Shown: positions 8,161-17,591 of the stretch, one piece after another
Position numbering within the stretch: position 1 is the first letter of the stretch
How the letters are laid out: each line of letters starts with the position of its first letter
Assembly: GCF_001514145.1 (NCBI RefSeq)
Contig: NZ_KQ948683.1
Span: forward strand, 1 to 64,000
DNA from: Streptomyces canus
Lineage (GTDB): Bacteria; Actinomycetota; Actinomycetes; Streptomycetales; Streptomycetaceae
DNA length: 64,000 nucleotides
Direction: 5' to 3'
The notes under the pieces: model-generated
What the model was told of the DNA's origin: nothing
Database searches by the model: none
Seen by the model: the letters and a program-made list of their open reading frames with translations, nothing else
Program-made: the position numbers and the translations under genes

Positions 8161-11100
8161 TCAAGCGGGCCCCGACCGGCTCTGGCCGGGGGTGATGCTG
8201 ACTTGATCGAACTGCGTGGTGCCGAGGGTCAGCGGGCTGCGGGAGCAGACCACGAAACCCACGTAGTAGGGGGCGTCACCGAAGCCGGGGATGTCTCCCG
8301 CGGCGAGGGGGGTCCAGGTGACGCCGTCATCGGTGGAGGCGTAGGCGGTGAAGGCGGTCCCGGTGCGCTTCAGCCGCAGCAGGCAGGGGGTGGTGACCGC
8401 ACCGTTGCCCGTGAAGGCCGATCGTCCGGCCACCGTGGTGCGGAGCATGAGCTGTGCGGTGGTGCCGCCGGTGACGATCGCCCCGGCCGCCTGGTCGAAC
8501 GGCGACAGGGACTTGGCCATCAGCAGGCCCACCCGGTCGGCGGTGGCGCCGGTGCGGGAGACCAGGCGGGCGGTGACCTCGCAGTCGCCGGTGACGGGCC
8601 GGCGTACGAACTGGCCTGTCATTCCCTGGTTGTTGACGGTCAGGTCCACCCCGGCACCGCGCACGGTGAAGGTCCCGTCGGCGCACGACGTGCTGCCGGG
8701 GGTACGGATCGCGACCACGCCCAGCGTCCCGAAGGCGCGCTCGTCGAGGACCACGTCACCGAGGTCGCCGTACGTCCAGGGGGACGGCGGGGGTGTGCCG
8801 ACGGTGAGGGTGAGGGTTCCGGTGCCGTCGCCGGCCGCGTTGCCCGCGGTGGTCCCGACGATGAACTCGCCGGTCTCGTTGGGGGTTCCGGAGATCAGGC
8901 CGGTGCGCTTGTCGATGCGCAGGCCGTCGGGGAGGCCGTCCGCGGTGAAGCGTACGGGTTCGTGTGAGGCGCGCAGGAAGTGCCGGAACGGAACGCCCTT
9001 GTTGGCGAACGCCATTGCGGCAGAGATGAGTTGGGGCGTGGAGGGCGCTGGCATGGAGGCCGCCGCCGACTCCGAGAGCGGGCCGCGTCCGCCGGCGTTC
9101 GTCTTCGCGACGACGTAGTGGTACGCCGTTGCGGGCGTGCCGGTGGCGTCCGCGTGCCGGATGCGGGTGCCGAAGCCGACGGGGCCGATGCCGGTCGCGA
9201 TGGTGTGGTAAGGGCCGTCGGCGTCGGTGGCGCGCAGCACCTTGTAGCGGGCGGAGAGGTCCGGGTCGGTCCAGGCCAGCTCGACGGCGTCCGCACCGGC
9301 GGTCGCCGTGAGGCCGATGGCGGCACCGGCGGGGCGGGGCACGGACCACACCTCTCCCGACTCCGAGGTCACGGTGACGTTGTCGAAGGCACCGGTGCCG
9401 GTCTCGGCGTAGGCCTCGTCGACGCCGAGGCACGAGGTCAGGACCAGCCCCGCGCACGCGGTGTGCCCCAACCCGACCTCGGTGGTGCCGACTTCGGTCC
9501 AGCGGATGCCGTCCGGGGAGATCGCGCCGGTGCAGCGGCGGCCCTTGCGGGTGACGCGGACCCAGTACGGCGTACGCAGCCGGTAGCCGTCGCCCGCGCC
9601 CTCGACGTACGGGGCCTCCAGCGGGGTCGCCGACTCCGGCAGGGTGCCGAGACTGGAGATCGGGAAGGACGCGTTCACCGTGATCGCGTCCTGCTGGGAG
9701 GGCGGCACGGGGGTGCTGCCGGTCGCGGAGACGTCAGCGCCGGCTGAGGGGCGTACGGTCCACACGCCGCTCCAGGTGTGCAGCGGCAGTCCCTGGATCA
9801 GCATCGAGGCATGGGCGGCGTCCGCGTCGAGGCCCGCCCGGACGGTGACGCCGATCTTGGAGTACTGCGAGCTGAGCGGCCACACGATCCGCGCGGTGAC
9901 CGTGCCGTCCCCGCGCAGCGGGAGATGGACGAGGCGGTGGGTGTCGGCGGTGCCGGACGCCTCCAGGACGAACCGCTCGCCGTCGAAGGCCGCGGAGCCG
10001 GGGATCTCCACCTCGCCGACGTCCCGGGTGGCCCAGGGCTCGGGGAGACCGGCGGTGGCGGCCGCGAGGCTCGAAGTGGCGCTGGTGCCCAGGGAGTTGG
10101 TGGCGGTGACGGTGTAGTAGTAGGTACGCCCGGACCGTACGCCGTCGTCCGCGTACGACGTCCCGTCGACCGCCGACGCGATCTCCTCGTACTCCCCTTC
10201 GGGTCTGGCCGCCCGGCGGACGGTGTACGTCGTCGCCCCCACGGACGGCAGCCACGCCACGGTGACCGACGTGCCGGCGCCGACCGCGGTGACGCCGGAC
10301 GGTGCCGTCGGCACGGCCGGATCCGGCGCCTTCGTGCCGGCGTAGGCGAAGGTCCCCCAGCCGGGCAGGTCGTCGTTGCCGCCCTCGACGACCCGCGTGC
10401 CGCCGGTGCCGCGGAAGACGGCCGCCCTGGTGTACGGGGTGTCGAGGCCGCGCACTCCCGCGTAGTGAGCGTAGTACATCTCGTAGATCGGCGGCAGATT
10501 GCCGCGGACCTTCTCCGAGACGGTCGTCTTGATGTACTTGCCGGTGCGGTCGAGGTCGGGGGCAAAGGAGACGTCGCCGCCGAGGTTGTAGCGGGCGGCG
10601 TACTCGGCGTTCGCGAGGATGCGGTGGTCGTCGAAGGCCCACAGGTCCACGCCCTGGTTCCAGGCGACCTGCGCGGCGTCGCCCATCAGGCCGACGGCGA
10701 GCTGCTCGTGGGCCTGGTCACGGCCGGACTCCTGGCCCTGGCCGCCGGCAGTGACGACACGGCCCCGGACGCTGCCGTTGCCGGCGCCGGCCGCGGCGAA
10801 CCGCAGCGCGTCCTCGAAGAGAGTGCGCTCCTCGCAGAACACGCCGATGGCGAGGATGGACTGAAGAGCCGTCAGGTCCCAGTTGCCGTTGGCGTAGAGC
10901 ATGTACCCGGAGACGGCCGGATACCAGACGTCCAGGAAGGACCGCTCGCAGCGCGCGATGTCCGCGGCCGCCCAGCCGTCATAACCGCTGTGCCTCAGCA
11001 GTTCGGCCGCGTTGACGAACTTGAAGGCCTGCAGGCCCGCGCCGAGCGGCCCGTCCGCACCGGTGATCATGGTGAGGGAGGCCGACCAGGCGCTCAGGAT

Positions 11101-11517
11101 GTCGCGGGCCTTGTCCGCGTGGGCGCGCTCGCCGGTGACACACCACATCAGCGCGTTCTGGTAGGCGGCGGCCGCGTCGGCGGGGGCCTGGTTCTGGAAG
11201 TTGGCGGGACCGCGGCCCCAGGAGGTGATCTGCCCGGTGTTCTGGACGGCGTACGTCGACTTCGAGCGGGCGTGGGCGGCGAGGGCGAGGTAGCCGTCGT
11301 AGACCGGCGACTCCTTTGCGGCCACCGCGGCCTGCATGCGGGCCAGGTCGTCGGCGGTGTGCAGGAGGCCGGGGTGGGCGAAGCCGCCGGCTCCGGCGTC
11401 GATCTGTGCGGCCGCCCGGGCGGCGCCGGGCACGAGCAGTCCGCTCGCGCCCGCCGCCAGCAACAGGGCCGCCGTGCCGCCGAGGAAACCCCGGCGGCTG
11501 GTGGCGGGAAGGCTCAT
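8161..11517 (-). CDS. Tat-exported modular alginate-lyase-fold protein, 1118 aa
   Basis: Large secreted enzyme. Domain order as read: Tat signal SRRGFLGGTAALLLAAGASG; alginate-lyase-type toroid to about residue 390 (GGFAHPGLLHTADDLARM, GQESGRDQAHEQLAVG, AWNQGVDLWAFDDHRI); fibronectin-III-like module (PTAPSGVTAVGAGTSVTVAW); LamG/DUF1349-like sandwich; a second FN3-like module (TATAGADAVELAWTDPDL); a putative Ig-like module (KGVPFRHFLRA, RTGLISGTPNETGEF); and a C-terminal DUF1349-like sandwich (GQFVRRPVTGDCEVTARL). The ATG at 11517 overlaps the beta-helix gene's TGA (ATGA). The accessory modules probably anchor the catalytic domain on polysaccharide. The target is not known; the neighbours argue for an arabinose-rich, uronate-containing wall polymer. 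Confidence 0.8.
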   Translation of the reverse strand: MSLPATSRRGFLGGTAALLLAAGASGLLVPGAARAAAQIDAGAGGFAHPGLLHTADDLARMQAAVAAKESPVYDGYLALAAHARSKSTYAVQNTGQITSWGRGPANFQNQAPADAAAAYQNALMWCVTGERAHADKARDILSAWSASLTMITGADGPLGAGLQAFKFVNAAELLRHSGYDGWAAADIARCERSFLDVWYPAVSGYMLYANGNWDLTALQSILAIGVFCEERTLFEDALRFAAAGAGNGSVRGRVVTAGGQGQESGRDQAHEQLAVGLMGDAAQVAWNQGVDLWAFDDHRILANAEYAARYNLGGDVSFAPDLDRTGKYIKTTVSEKVRGNLPPIYEMYYAHYAGVRGLDTPYTRAAVFRGTGGTRVVEGGNDDLPGWGTFAYAGTKAPDPAVPTAPSGVTAVGAGTSVTVAWLPSVGATTYTVRRAARPEGEYEEIASAVDGTSYADDGVRSGRTYYYTVTATNSLGTSATSSLAAATAGLPEPWATRDVGEVEIPGSAAFDGERFVLEASGTADTHRLVHLPLRGDGTVTARIVWPLSSQYSKIGVTVRAGLDADAAHASMLIQGLPLHTWSGVWTVRPSAGADVSATGSTPVPPSQQDAITVNASFPISSLGTLPESATPLEAPYVEGAGDGYRLRTPYWVRVTRKGRRCTGAISPDGIRWTEVGTTEVGLGHTACAGLVLTSCLGVDEAYAETGTGAFDNVTVTSESGEVWSVPRPAGAAIGLTATAGADAVELAWTDPDLSARYKVLRATDADGPYHTIATGIGPVGFGTRIRHADATGTPATAYHYVVAKTNAGGRGPLSESAAASMPAPSTPQLISAAMAFANKGVPFRHFLRASHEPVRFTADGLPDGLRIDKRTGLISGTPNETGEFIVGTTAGNAAGDGTGTLTLTVGTPPPSPWTYGDLGDVVLDERAFGTLGVVAIRTPGSTSCADGTFTVRGAGVDLTVNNQGMTGQFVRRPVTGDCEVTARLVSRTGATADRVGLLMAKSLSPFDQAAGAIVTGGTTAQLMLRTTVAGRSAFTGNGAVTTPCLLRLKRTGTAFTAYASTDDGVTWTPLAAGDIPGFGDAPYYVGFVVCSRSPLTLGTTQFDQVSITPGQSRSGPA

Positions 11518-13049
11518 GACGCGGCGGCCGCCTCGGCCTGGGCGGTGGTCAGGAACTTCATGTTGGTCACGTGCTCGTTGGCGTGCCACTGCACCATGTC
11601 GGTGGTGTAGTACCAGGTGGGCTTGCGCATCGTGTCGGCGATGACCAGGCCGTTGACCACCAGGTTCTCGAAGGTGACGTTCTTGATGGCGTGGTCGGCG
11701 TCGTAGCCGAGGAACAGCGACGGGTGGGCGTGGGTGCCCGTGTAGGTGAGGTTCTTGATGTAGACGTCCTCGATGCCGCGGCCGACCGAGGTGTTGTACT
11801 TCTTGTTGTACATGATCCTGAAGTTGAGGAGCTGGCCCCAGCGGAAGTCCTCGACCCGTACGTCCTCGATGCGGATGTTCTTGATCAGGTTGGAGTCGCC
11901 GGCGTTGAGGGCGATGCAGCCCTGGTAGTTCATCTGGGGCTCGCGGTGGTCGACGATGTCGACGTTCTTGATGACGATGTTCTCGATCATCTCCGGGTTG
12001 TCACTGTTGCCGTGCGTGCCGATGTTGACCGGGTGCGCGACGTCCGCCCACAGGGTGGCGTTCTCGATGGTGACGTTGCGGGTGTCGCCGTACCACTCGC
12101 CGCGGTGGGCGTAGATGGAGTGGCAGTCGTCGGAGCTGCGGACGAAGCAGCCGTTGTAGGTGATGTTCTTGGAGCTGTAGAGGGGGAGGCCGTCACCCCA
12201 CTGTCCCCACGTGAACACGCGGACCTTCTTGACCAGGCCGCCATCGGCCTCCCAGCAGCCCAGGCCGTTGCCGAGCAGGATGACGTCCTCGACGCGGATG
12301 TTCTTGCTGCGTTCGAGCTGGACGCCGCCGATGTTGCCTCTCGGCCGCAGCACGCCGCGGCCGCGGAGGGATGCCTTCTCGGCTCCCCTGAAGTTGATCT
12401 GCCCGGTGACGACGGCGCCGCCCGCCAGGTAGACGGTCTTGCCGCTGGGGACGAGAAGGATGTCGCCGGGGATCGAGTGCGTACCGGGGCCGAAGTAGAT
12501 GACGTCCGGGTCGTCCGCGGCCGGCACGTTGTGTTCGACGCGGTTGGTGATGACGTGCAGGCAGTCGAAGATCTCGTCGTTGATCTGGACGACGACGTCC
12601 TTCGGCTCGTCGAGGGTGAACCGCACGGTGTCACCGAGGAGTTCGGGCTTGATGCCGTGCGAGTCCGGACGCACCCGGGCCTTGGTGGTGCCACCCTTGA
12701 GGTAGGTGACCTCCAGCTCCACGGTGTCCTGGAAGTCGAAGTACACCAGCGACGAACCCCAGACCTTGCCGGAGCCGGTGGTGGCGTTGATCTCCTTGAC
12801 ACCATGCTCGTAGCAGGCGAGCGTCTGCCACTCGCCGTCGGGGGCGGTGCGCACCCGCACCTTGAAGGTTCCTCTGGTGCCCACGCCGGTCGGTATCGGG
12901 TAGGTGACCAGCTTCGGCTTGGGGGCGGTGTCGCCGTCCGCCGTGCCGTCGGCGTGGGCCGCCGTCGCGGTCAGGGAGGACAGTCCGGCGGCAAGGGCGG
13001 CGGCTCCCGCGGCCTGGAGGGTTCTGCGGCGGGTCAGGTCCGTGCTCAT
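11514..13049 (-). CDS. Tat-exported right-handed beta-helix enzyme (GH28/GH49-like), 511 aa
   Basis: Secreted protein with Tat signal LTRRRTLQAAGAAALAAGLS ending AHA. An N-terminal beta-sandwich of about 150 residues is followed by parallel beta-helix repeats rich in NI.I.NV motifs (NIRVEDVILLGNG, NVTIENATLWADVAHP, NIVIKNVDIVDHR). SSDDCHSIYAHRG and GDGLPLYSSKN supply acidic residues like those of GH28/GH49 active sites. Polygalacturonase-, dextranase- or related exo-activity is plausible; the exact family is uncertain. The start follows AAGGAG. It heads an operon with the two lyase-fold proteins and GH51 and has its own operator-like site at 13084-13096, so it may be induced separately from the upstream arabinofuranosidase. 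Confidence 0.75.
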   Translation of the reverse strand: MSTDLTRRRTLQAAGAAALAAGLSSLTATAAHADGTADGDTAPKPKLVTYPIPTGVGTRGTFKVRVRTAPDGEWQTLACYEHGVKEINATTGSGKVWGSSLVYFDFQDTVELEVTYLKGGTTKARVRPDSHGIKPELLGDTVRFTLDEPKDVVVQINDEIFDCLHVITNRVEHNVPAADDPDVIYFGPGTHSIPGDILLVPSGKTVYLAGGAVVTGQINFRGAEKASLRGRGVLRPRGNIGGVQLERSKNIRVEDVILLGNGLGCWEADGGLVKKVRVFTWGQWGDGLPLYSSKNITYNGCFVRSSDDCHSIYAHRGEWYGDTRNVTIENATLWADVAHPVNIGTHGNSDNPEMIENIVIKNVDIVDHREPQMNYQGCIALNAGDSNLIKNIRIEDVRVEDFRWGQLLNFRIMYNKKYNTSVGRGIEDVYIKNLTYTGTHAHPSLFLGYDADHAIKNVTFENLVVNGLVIADTMRKPTWYYTTDMVQWHANEHVTNMKFLTTAQAEAAAAS

Positions 13050-13083
13050 GTGCGGCTCCTTGTCAGGATGAAATATGGCTGGG

Positions 13084-13096
13084 AACGGGTTTCTTG
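13084..13096 (-). promoter_or_regulatory. Operator-like site upstream of the beta-helix gene
   Basis: AACGGGTTTCTTG differs by one base from AACCGGTTTCTTG at 14805-14817. On the minus strand it lies just before an AT-rich CATATTT that could be the -10 of the beta-helix operon. The match in sequence and position suggests control by the same LacI protein. Confidence 0.5.
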
Positions 13097-13165
13097 AGGC
13101 CGGGGCCGACGGCCGGCAGCGGTGCGCGGCCGGCCCGGCCCAGGTGGATCACAGCGCTGGGTAGG

Positions 13166-14683
13166 TCAGCCCAGCGGCGCCCGGACGGTGACGAACGAGT
13201 GGGGCGGCAATGTCAGGGTGAGCCCCTGCTCGGTCACCTTCAGGTCGTCGAAGGGGCGCGGGCTGACCGCCTCCGGTGTGCCAGGAGTGTTGTGGTCCTG
13301 GAGGCGGCCGGCGGTCAGGATGCGGGCGGTCGGCTCGCCTGTGGTGCGGCCGCGCAGGTCGAGGGTCACCTCGACGGGCTCTTCGGCGTCGAGGTTGGAC
13401 AGCGAGATCAGCACCGCCCCGTCCTTGACGCTGGCGGAGGCGGACAGGGTCTCCAGCTCCGTGTCCCCGACCGTGCGGCGGGTGTCGTCGCCGCCCAGGT
13501 GCACGGCGAGCGAGGTGGCGTCCTGGTGGCCCTTGTTCATCTCGAAGACGTGATACGTCGGGGTCAGGACCAGCGCATCGCCGTCGGTGAGGATCATCGC
13601 CTGCAGGACGTTGACGGTCTGGGCGATGTTCGCCATGTACAGGCGCGCGGCGTGCTTGTGGAAGATGTCGAAGTGCGTGGAGGCGACAAGCGCGTCGCGC
13701 AGGGAGTTCTGCTGGAACAGGAAGCCCGGGTTGGTGCCCGGCTCGACGTCCCACCATGTGCCCCACTCGTCCAGGACCAGGCCGACCGTACGCCCCCGGT
13801 CGTAGATGTCCATGACCGTGGAGTGGCCGGTGAGGATGGTGTCGATCTTCCGGGCCGCGACCATGGTCCGGTAGTAGTCGGCAGTGTCGAAGTCGGTGGC
13901 ACTGCCCTTCGCCTCCCACGGGCCGGCGATCGTGTAGTAGTGCACGGACAGGCCCTGGAAGAAGTTCTTCGGGGTGGCCTCGCAGCCGAAGCAGCTGATC
14001 TGCTGCATCAGCGTCTCGGTCCACTTGTAGTCGTCGTTGGAAGCGCCGGACGCGATGCGGTAGAGCTTGTTGTCGCCATGGTCACGGCAGTACGTCGCGT
14101 ACTGCCGGGCCAGGTCGGCGGAGTACTCGGCGCGCATGTTGCCGCCACAGCCCCAGGTCTCGTTGCCGATACCCCAGAACCTCACGCGCCACGGCTCGTC
14201 ACGGCCGTTGGCCCGGCGCAGCCTGGCCATCGGACTGTCGCCGTCGCGGGTGAGGTACTCGACCCACTCACTCATCTCCTGCACGGTGCCGGAGCCGACG
14301 TTGCCGCTGACGTAGGGCTCGGTGTCCAGGAGTTCACACAGGGCCATGAACTCGTGGGTGCCGAAGTGATTGTTCTCCTCAACGTCGCCCCAGTGCGTGT
14401 TGACCATCCGGGGGCGCTGGCCGCGGGGGCCGATGCCGTCCTTCCAGTGATACTCGTCGGCGAAACAGCCCCCCGGCCAGCGCAGATTGGGGATGTTCAG
14501 GGCGCGCAGAGCCTCGACGACATCGAGCCGGATGCCTCCTTCGTTGGGGATCGGCGAGTCCTCCCCCACCCAGAACCCGCCGTAGATGCAGCGGCCGAGA
14601 TGCTCGGCGAAGTGGCCGTAGAGATGGCGGCTGATCGTCGGGCCCTCGATGTCGAGGTTGATGACCGCGGTGGCGTTGGGCAC
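13166..14683 (-). CDS. GH51 alpha-L-arabinofuranosidase, compact cytosolic form, 505 aa
   Basis: Removes terminal alpha-L-arabinofuranose from imported oligosaccharides. Family length (about 500) and layout are canonical: N-terminal strand ISRHLYGHFAEHLGRCIYGG, then NLRWPGGCFADEYHW, acid/base Glu at about 175 in WGIGNETWGCGG, nucleophile Glu at about 306 in LVLDEWGTWW, and a C-terminal beta domain. There is no signal peptide. GTG at 14683 follows GCAGGAGTACCTCC. The longer open frame to 14839 runs through the promoter and operator and is rejected as the start. It is the first gene leftward from the shared control region and is followed after 116 bases by the beta-helix operon. Confidence 0.93.
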   Translation of the reverse strand: MPNATAVINLDIEGPTISRHLYGHFAEHLGRCIYGGFWVGEDSPIPNEGGIRLDVVEALRALNIPNLRWPGGCFADEYHWKDGIGPRGQRPRMVNTHWGDVEENNHFGTHEFMALCELLDTEPYVSGNVGSGTVQEMSEWVEYLTRDGDSPMARLRRANGRDEPWRVRFWGIGNETWGCGGNMRAEYSADLARQYATYCRDHGDNKLYRIASGASNDDYKWTETLMQQISCFGCEATPKNFFQGLSVHYYTIAGPWEAKGSATDFDTADYYRTMVAARKIDTILTGHSTVMDIYDRGRTVGLVLDEWGTWWDVEPGTNPGFLFQQNSLRDALVASTHFDIFHKHAARLYMANIAQTVNVLQAMILTDGDALVLTPTYHVFEMNKGHQDATSLAVHLGGDDTRRTVGDTELETLSASASVKDGAVLISLSNLDAEEPVEVTLDLRGRTTGEPTARILTAGRLQDHNTPGTPEAVSPRPFDDLKVTEQGLTLTLPPHSFVTVRAPLG

Positions 14684-14802
14684 GGAGGTACTCCTGCAAG
14701 GGATGTGGCGGAGTGTGAGCGGGCGTGGGGCGCGGTGCGCAGCCGGAGGTGGCGCGGGGTCCCCACCCGTGGTGGCTTCGTCGGAGGCGTCACGAATGCT
14801 TA

Positions 14803-14859
14803 ACAACCGGTTTCTTGTAGCGATACAAGAAGCTGCCATCGCGCCGCCTCAGGAGTCAA
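14803..14859 (-). promoter_or_regulatory. Leftward promoter with LacI-type operator
   Basis: On the minus strand, TTGACT (14854-14859), an 18-base spacer and CAGCTT (14830-14835) resemble a housekeeping promoter. AACCGGTTTCTTG (14805-14817) lies immediately downstream, where a repressor would block initiation. An ACAA...TTGT inverted pair brackets the palindromic AACCGGTT core. Confidence 0.65.
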
Positions 14860-14933
14860 GAGGGTTGCACCAAGCTCTCGCTCGGCGGGCACGCCCGCGG
14901 TCGGACCCATGGAATACGGGGCGTTCCAACCTC

Positions 14934-14990
14934 TTGACACTGCCTTGGAGCCGGTCCTAGCGTTCGCCGAGCAATTACAACCGGTTTCTA
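14934..14990 (+). promoter_or_regulatory. Rightward promoter with LacI-type operator
   Basis: TTGACA (14934-14939), an 18-base spacer and TAGCGT (14958-14963) form a good housekeeping promoter. ACAACCGGTTTCT begins at 14978, just past the predicted start of transcription. It mirrors the leftward promoter; the operator cores are 174 bases apart, which would permit looping by a tetrameric LacI protein. The remaining bases between 14684 and 15213 hold leader sequence only. Confidence 0.7.
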
Positions 14991-15213
14991 CCCGTGGGCG
15001 TTTCGGGGCGTCACGCCACACGGTCGAAGTACCGGACCCGCAACGCCCGGCACCCACAGTGCGGGCGGTGTCGCCGACCCCTTGCCCGCCAGGCCGCCCA
15101 CCACGGCCGGGCGCACACCGGGCTTCCTTCTCTCCCGCCCCCTGCGCCTTCCTGCGCGGCAGCACCCGTCTCCCGCATCCCAGCATGCTCACCGCACGAA
15201 AGGCTGCACCGTC

Positions 15214-16566
15214 ATGCCCGTTGCACCCAGAAGCTCCCTCGACCGGCGCCGCTTCCTCACCGCCTCCGCCGGCGCCGCCTTCACCGCTGCCGCCCTGCCC
15301 GGCTGTGCCTCCTCCGTCGACTCCGGGGGCGGTGCCAAGGGCGCCAAGGAGACGCTCACCATCATGGACGTCGCCTGGGAGAAGAAGGACAAGCAGAAAG
15401 CCGAGCAGGAGCTCGGCATGAACCTCAACATCGTCACGTACGACGTCACCAAGCTCAACGCCATGCTGGCCGGCAACAACCCGCCGGACGTGGTCCGCGG
15501 CATCGGCGCGACGGACGTGCCCTACTTCGCCGCGCGCGGTCTGATGGCCGACCTGGACACCTACTTCGCCAAGAGCGACGTGCTCAAGCCCTCCGACCTC
15601 GCCGCGGCCAACGACGTCTGGCGCTACGACAGCGAGACCAGGAAGCAGGGCACGGGTCCCCGCTACGGCATGGCCAAGGACTACTCGCAGGACTGCATGT
15701 TCTGGTACCGCACCGACATGTTCGAGGCGGCCGGACTGGAACTTCCCAGCGACACCGAACCGCTGTCCTGCGACGAGTGGCTGGACCTCGGCAAGCGACT
15801 GGTCAAGCGCAGGCTCGGCAAGGTGAAGGTGTACGGCCTGAGCGCCGGGCCCGTGGTCGCCCCCCTCACCACGATCATGTGGATGACCGCGTCCGCCGGC
15901 GGGAGTCTGTTCGCCGAGGACCTGGCCACGGTGGACTTCTCCTCGCCCGAGGCGCTCAAGGCGCTGCAGTGGTACCTGGACTACGCGAAGGCCGACATCG
16001 GCCCCAGCGTCGTCAACCCCAACCCGGACGGCTGGGACTGGCCCACCTACCAGGCCAACCGGATGGCGATGGCCAACGACGGCTACTGGTTCGGCGGGAC
16101 GATCGGCGGCGACGCCAAGATCGCCGAGGTCTCGCGGTTCGCCCCCGCACCCCAGCTCGGCAGCAACCGCGTCAGCCCCTGTTTCGGCGGCACCGGCTAC
16201 TGGGTCCCCAAGGGCGCCAAGAACAAGGACACCGCCTGGAAGTACTTCGAGTGGTACTTCGGCGGCAAGCTCGCCCAGGACCGCGCGACCACCGGCTGGG
16301 GCATCCCCTCCCTGAAGTCGCTGGTCCCGAAGATGCCGCAGGACACCGCGTTCCACAAGCAGTCCTACGAGGTCCAGCAGCGCGAGCTGCCCCACTTCTC
16401 GGTGCTGCCCGTCAGCCCTTATGCCCAGGTGGACGCCCTGAACGTGGTGCTCACCAAGGTGCTGCCGGACGCGGTCAAGTCCGGCACCGCGGCAGGTAAG
16501 ATCGCCGACGCGCTCAACTCCCGGATCAACGACCAGCTCGCGCGGGGCAAGGAGCTGGTGGGGTGA
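15214..16566 (+). CDS. Extracellular sugar-binding lipoprotein of ABC importer 1
   Basis: Solute-binding protein of 450 residues that captures oligosaccharides for the two permeases that follow. Seen: signal LDRRRFLTASAGAAFTAAALPGCASS, whose twin arginines and LPGC lipobox indicate a Tat-exported lipoprotein, then an SBP type-1 fold (VTYDVTKLNAMLAGNNPPDVV, GYWVPKGAKNKDTAWKYFEW). ATG 15214 is chosen because it sits just before the signal, with GAAAGG 11 bases upstream. The longer frame from 15082 overlaps the promoter leader. Its stop overlaps the next gene's GTG (GTGA). Expression is probably controlled by the operator at 14979. Confidence 0.9.
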   Translation: MPVAPRSSLDRRRFLTASAGAAFTAAALPGCASSVDSGGGAKGAKETLTIMDVAWEKKDKQKAEQELGMNLNIVTYDVTKLNAMLAGNNPPDVVRGIGATDVPYFAARGLMADLDTYFAKSDVLKPSDLAAANDVWRYDSETRKQGTGPRYGMAKDYSQDCMFWYRTDMFEAAGLELPSDTEPLSCDEWLDLGKRLVKRRLGKVKVYGLSAGPVVAPLTTIMWMTASAGGSLFAEDLATVDFSSPEALKALQWYLDYAKADIGPSVVNPNPDGWDWPTYQANRMAMANDGYWFGGTIGGDAKIAEVSRFAPAPQLGSNRVSPCFGGTGYWVPKGAKNKDTAWKYFEWYFGGKLAQDRATTGWGIPSLKSLVPKMPQDTAFHKQSYEVQQRELPHFSVLPVSPYAQVDALNVVLTKVLPDAVKSGTAAGKIADALNSRINDQLARGKELVG

Positions 16567-17591
16567 GTACCGATCAGCTCGCCGGGCCGGACGCGCGTTC
16601 GCCGATGCGGGCGGCACTCGCCCGGCCCGGCTCGCGCCGGTCGCGCCGTCCCCGCTCCCTGCGGGCACGCCGGACCGGGGCCTTCTATGTGTTCGCCGGC
16701 CCCTGGCTGCTGGGCTTCCTGGCCATGACGGTCTTCCCGCTGGGCTACGCGCTGTGGCTGAGCTTCACCAACTCCGACGGCCTGTCCCCCAACGCCCGCT
16801 TCGTCGGCCTGTCCAACTACCGTGAGGTCTTCACCGACCCGGAGACACTGGCGTCGCTGGGCCGCACCGGCCTGTTCACCGTAATCACGGTGCCGCTGAC
16901 GATCGCGGCGGGCCTCCTGCTCGCGGTGCTGCTGAACCAGCCGATCCGTGCCCGGGGCGTGTTCCGCACGCTGGTCTATCTGCCCGCCGTGGTGCCACCG
17001 GTCGGTTCTGCCCTCGTCTTCAAGCTGATCTTCGACCGTGACTCGGGCTCCGCCAACGGCCTGCTGGACCTCTTCGGCGTGAACGGACTCTCCTGGCTGG
17101 CGGATCCCTACGCCCGCTGGGTGCTGATCACGCTGACTGTGTGGGGCTGCGGGAACGTCATGATCATCTCGCTGGCGGGGCTCCAGGACATACCAGCGGA
17201 ACTGCTCGACGCGGCGCGCATGGACGGGGCGAGCTGGTGGCAGTCCTTCACCCGGATCACCCTGCCCCTCCTCTCCCCCGTGCTGTTCTTCCAGCTGATC
17301 ACCCAGATCATCGCCACGCTGCAGAGCTTCCTGCCGCTGCTCATCTCGGTCGACCCCACCCCCAAGGGCGTAGGGGCCGTCCCCGAGAGCAACCAGCTGA
17401 TCATGATCGACGTCTTCACGCAGTACTTCTCCAACGGCCGCTACGGCTACGCCTCCGCCCTGCTCTGGGTGCTCTTCGCGTTCGTCATGGCCGTCACCTT
17501 CGTCGTCTTCAAGCTGAGCCGGGGAGTGGTCTTCTACTCCGTGGATCCCGAGCAGACACAGAACAAGCCCCGGACGATCGGAGACAGCTGA
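16563..17591 (+). CDS. Sugar ABC transporter permease (MalF/UgpA-type)
   Basis: Integral membrane subunit of 342 residues with six predicted helices, from FYVFAGPWLLGFLAMTVFPL to ALLWVLFAFVMAVTFVVF. The cytosolic EAA loop, which docks an ATPase, reads IPAELLDAARMDGASWWQSF. A basic N-terminal tail of about 35 residues precedes the first helix. It is coupled to the binding protein by GTGA and to the next permease by TGATG. No ATPase gene is present in the window, as usual for Streptomyces CUT1 importers that share MsiK. Confidence 0.92.
   Translation: MSTDQLAGPDARSPMRAALARPGSRRSRRPRSLRARRTGAFYVFAGPWLLGFLAMTVFPLGYALWLSFTNSDGLSPNARFVGLSNYREVFTDPETLASLGRTGLFTVITVPLTIAAGLLLAVLLNQPIRARGVFRTLVYLPAVVPPVGSALVFKLIFDRDSGSANGLLDLFGVNGLSWLADPYARWVLITLTVWGCGNVMIISLAGLQDIPAELLDAARMDGASWWQSFTRITLPLLSPVLFFQLITQIIATLQSFLPLLISVDPTPKGVGAVPESNQLIMIDVFTQYFSNGRYGYASALLWVLFAFVMAVTFVVFKLSRGVVFYSVDPEQTQNKPRTIGDS

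Noticed and set aside
8162..8164. TTG overlapping the modular lyase-fold gene's stop as the start of the short lyase-fold gene
   Set aside because: ATG 8143 has GGAG upstream and sits closer to the Tat signal; kept as an alternative because other genes in the operon use 4-base overlaps.
4272..13097. Long plus-strand open frames opposite the leftward glycosidase genes (for example 4272-5735, 6767-8206, 9778-11610, 11571-13097)
   Set aside because: They are mirror frames of high-GC genes: no family motifs, implausible Val/Gly/Arg-rich composition, and the opposite strand carries well-recognised enzymes throughout.
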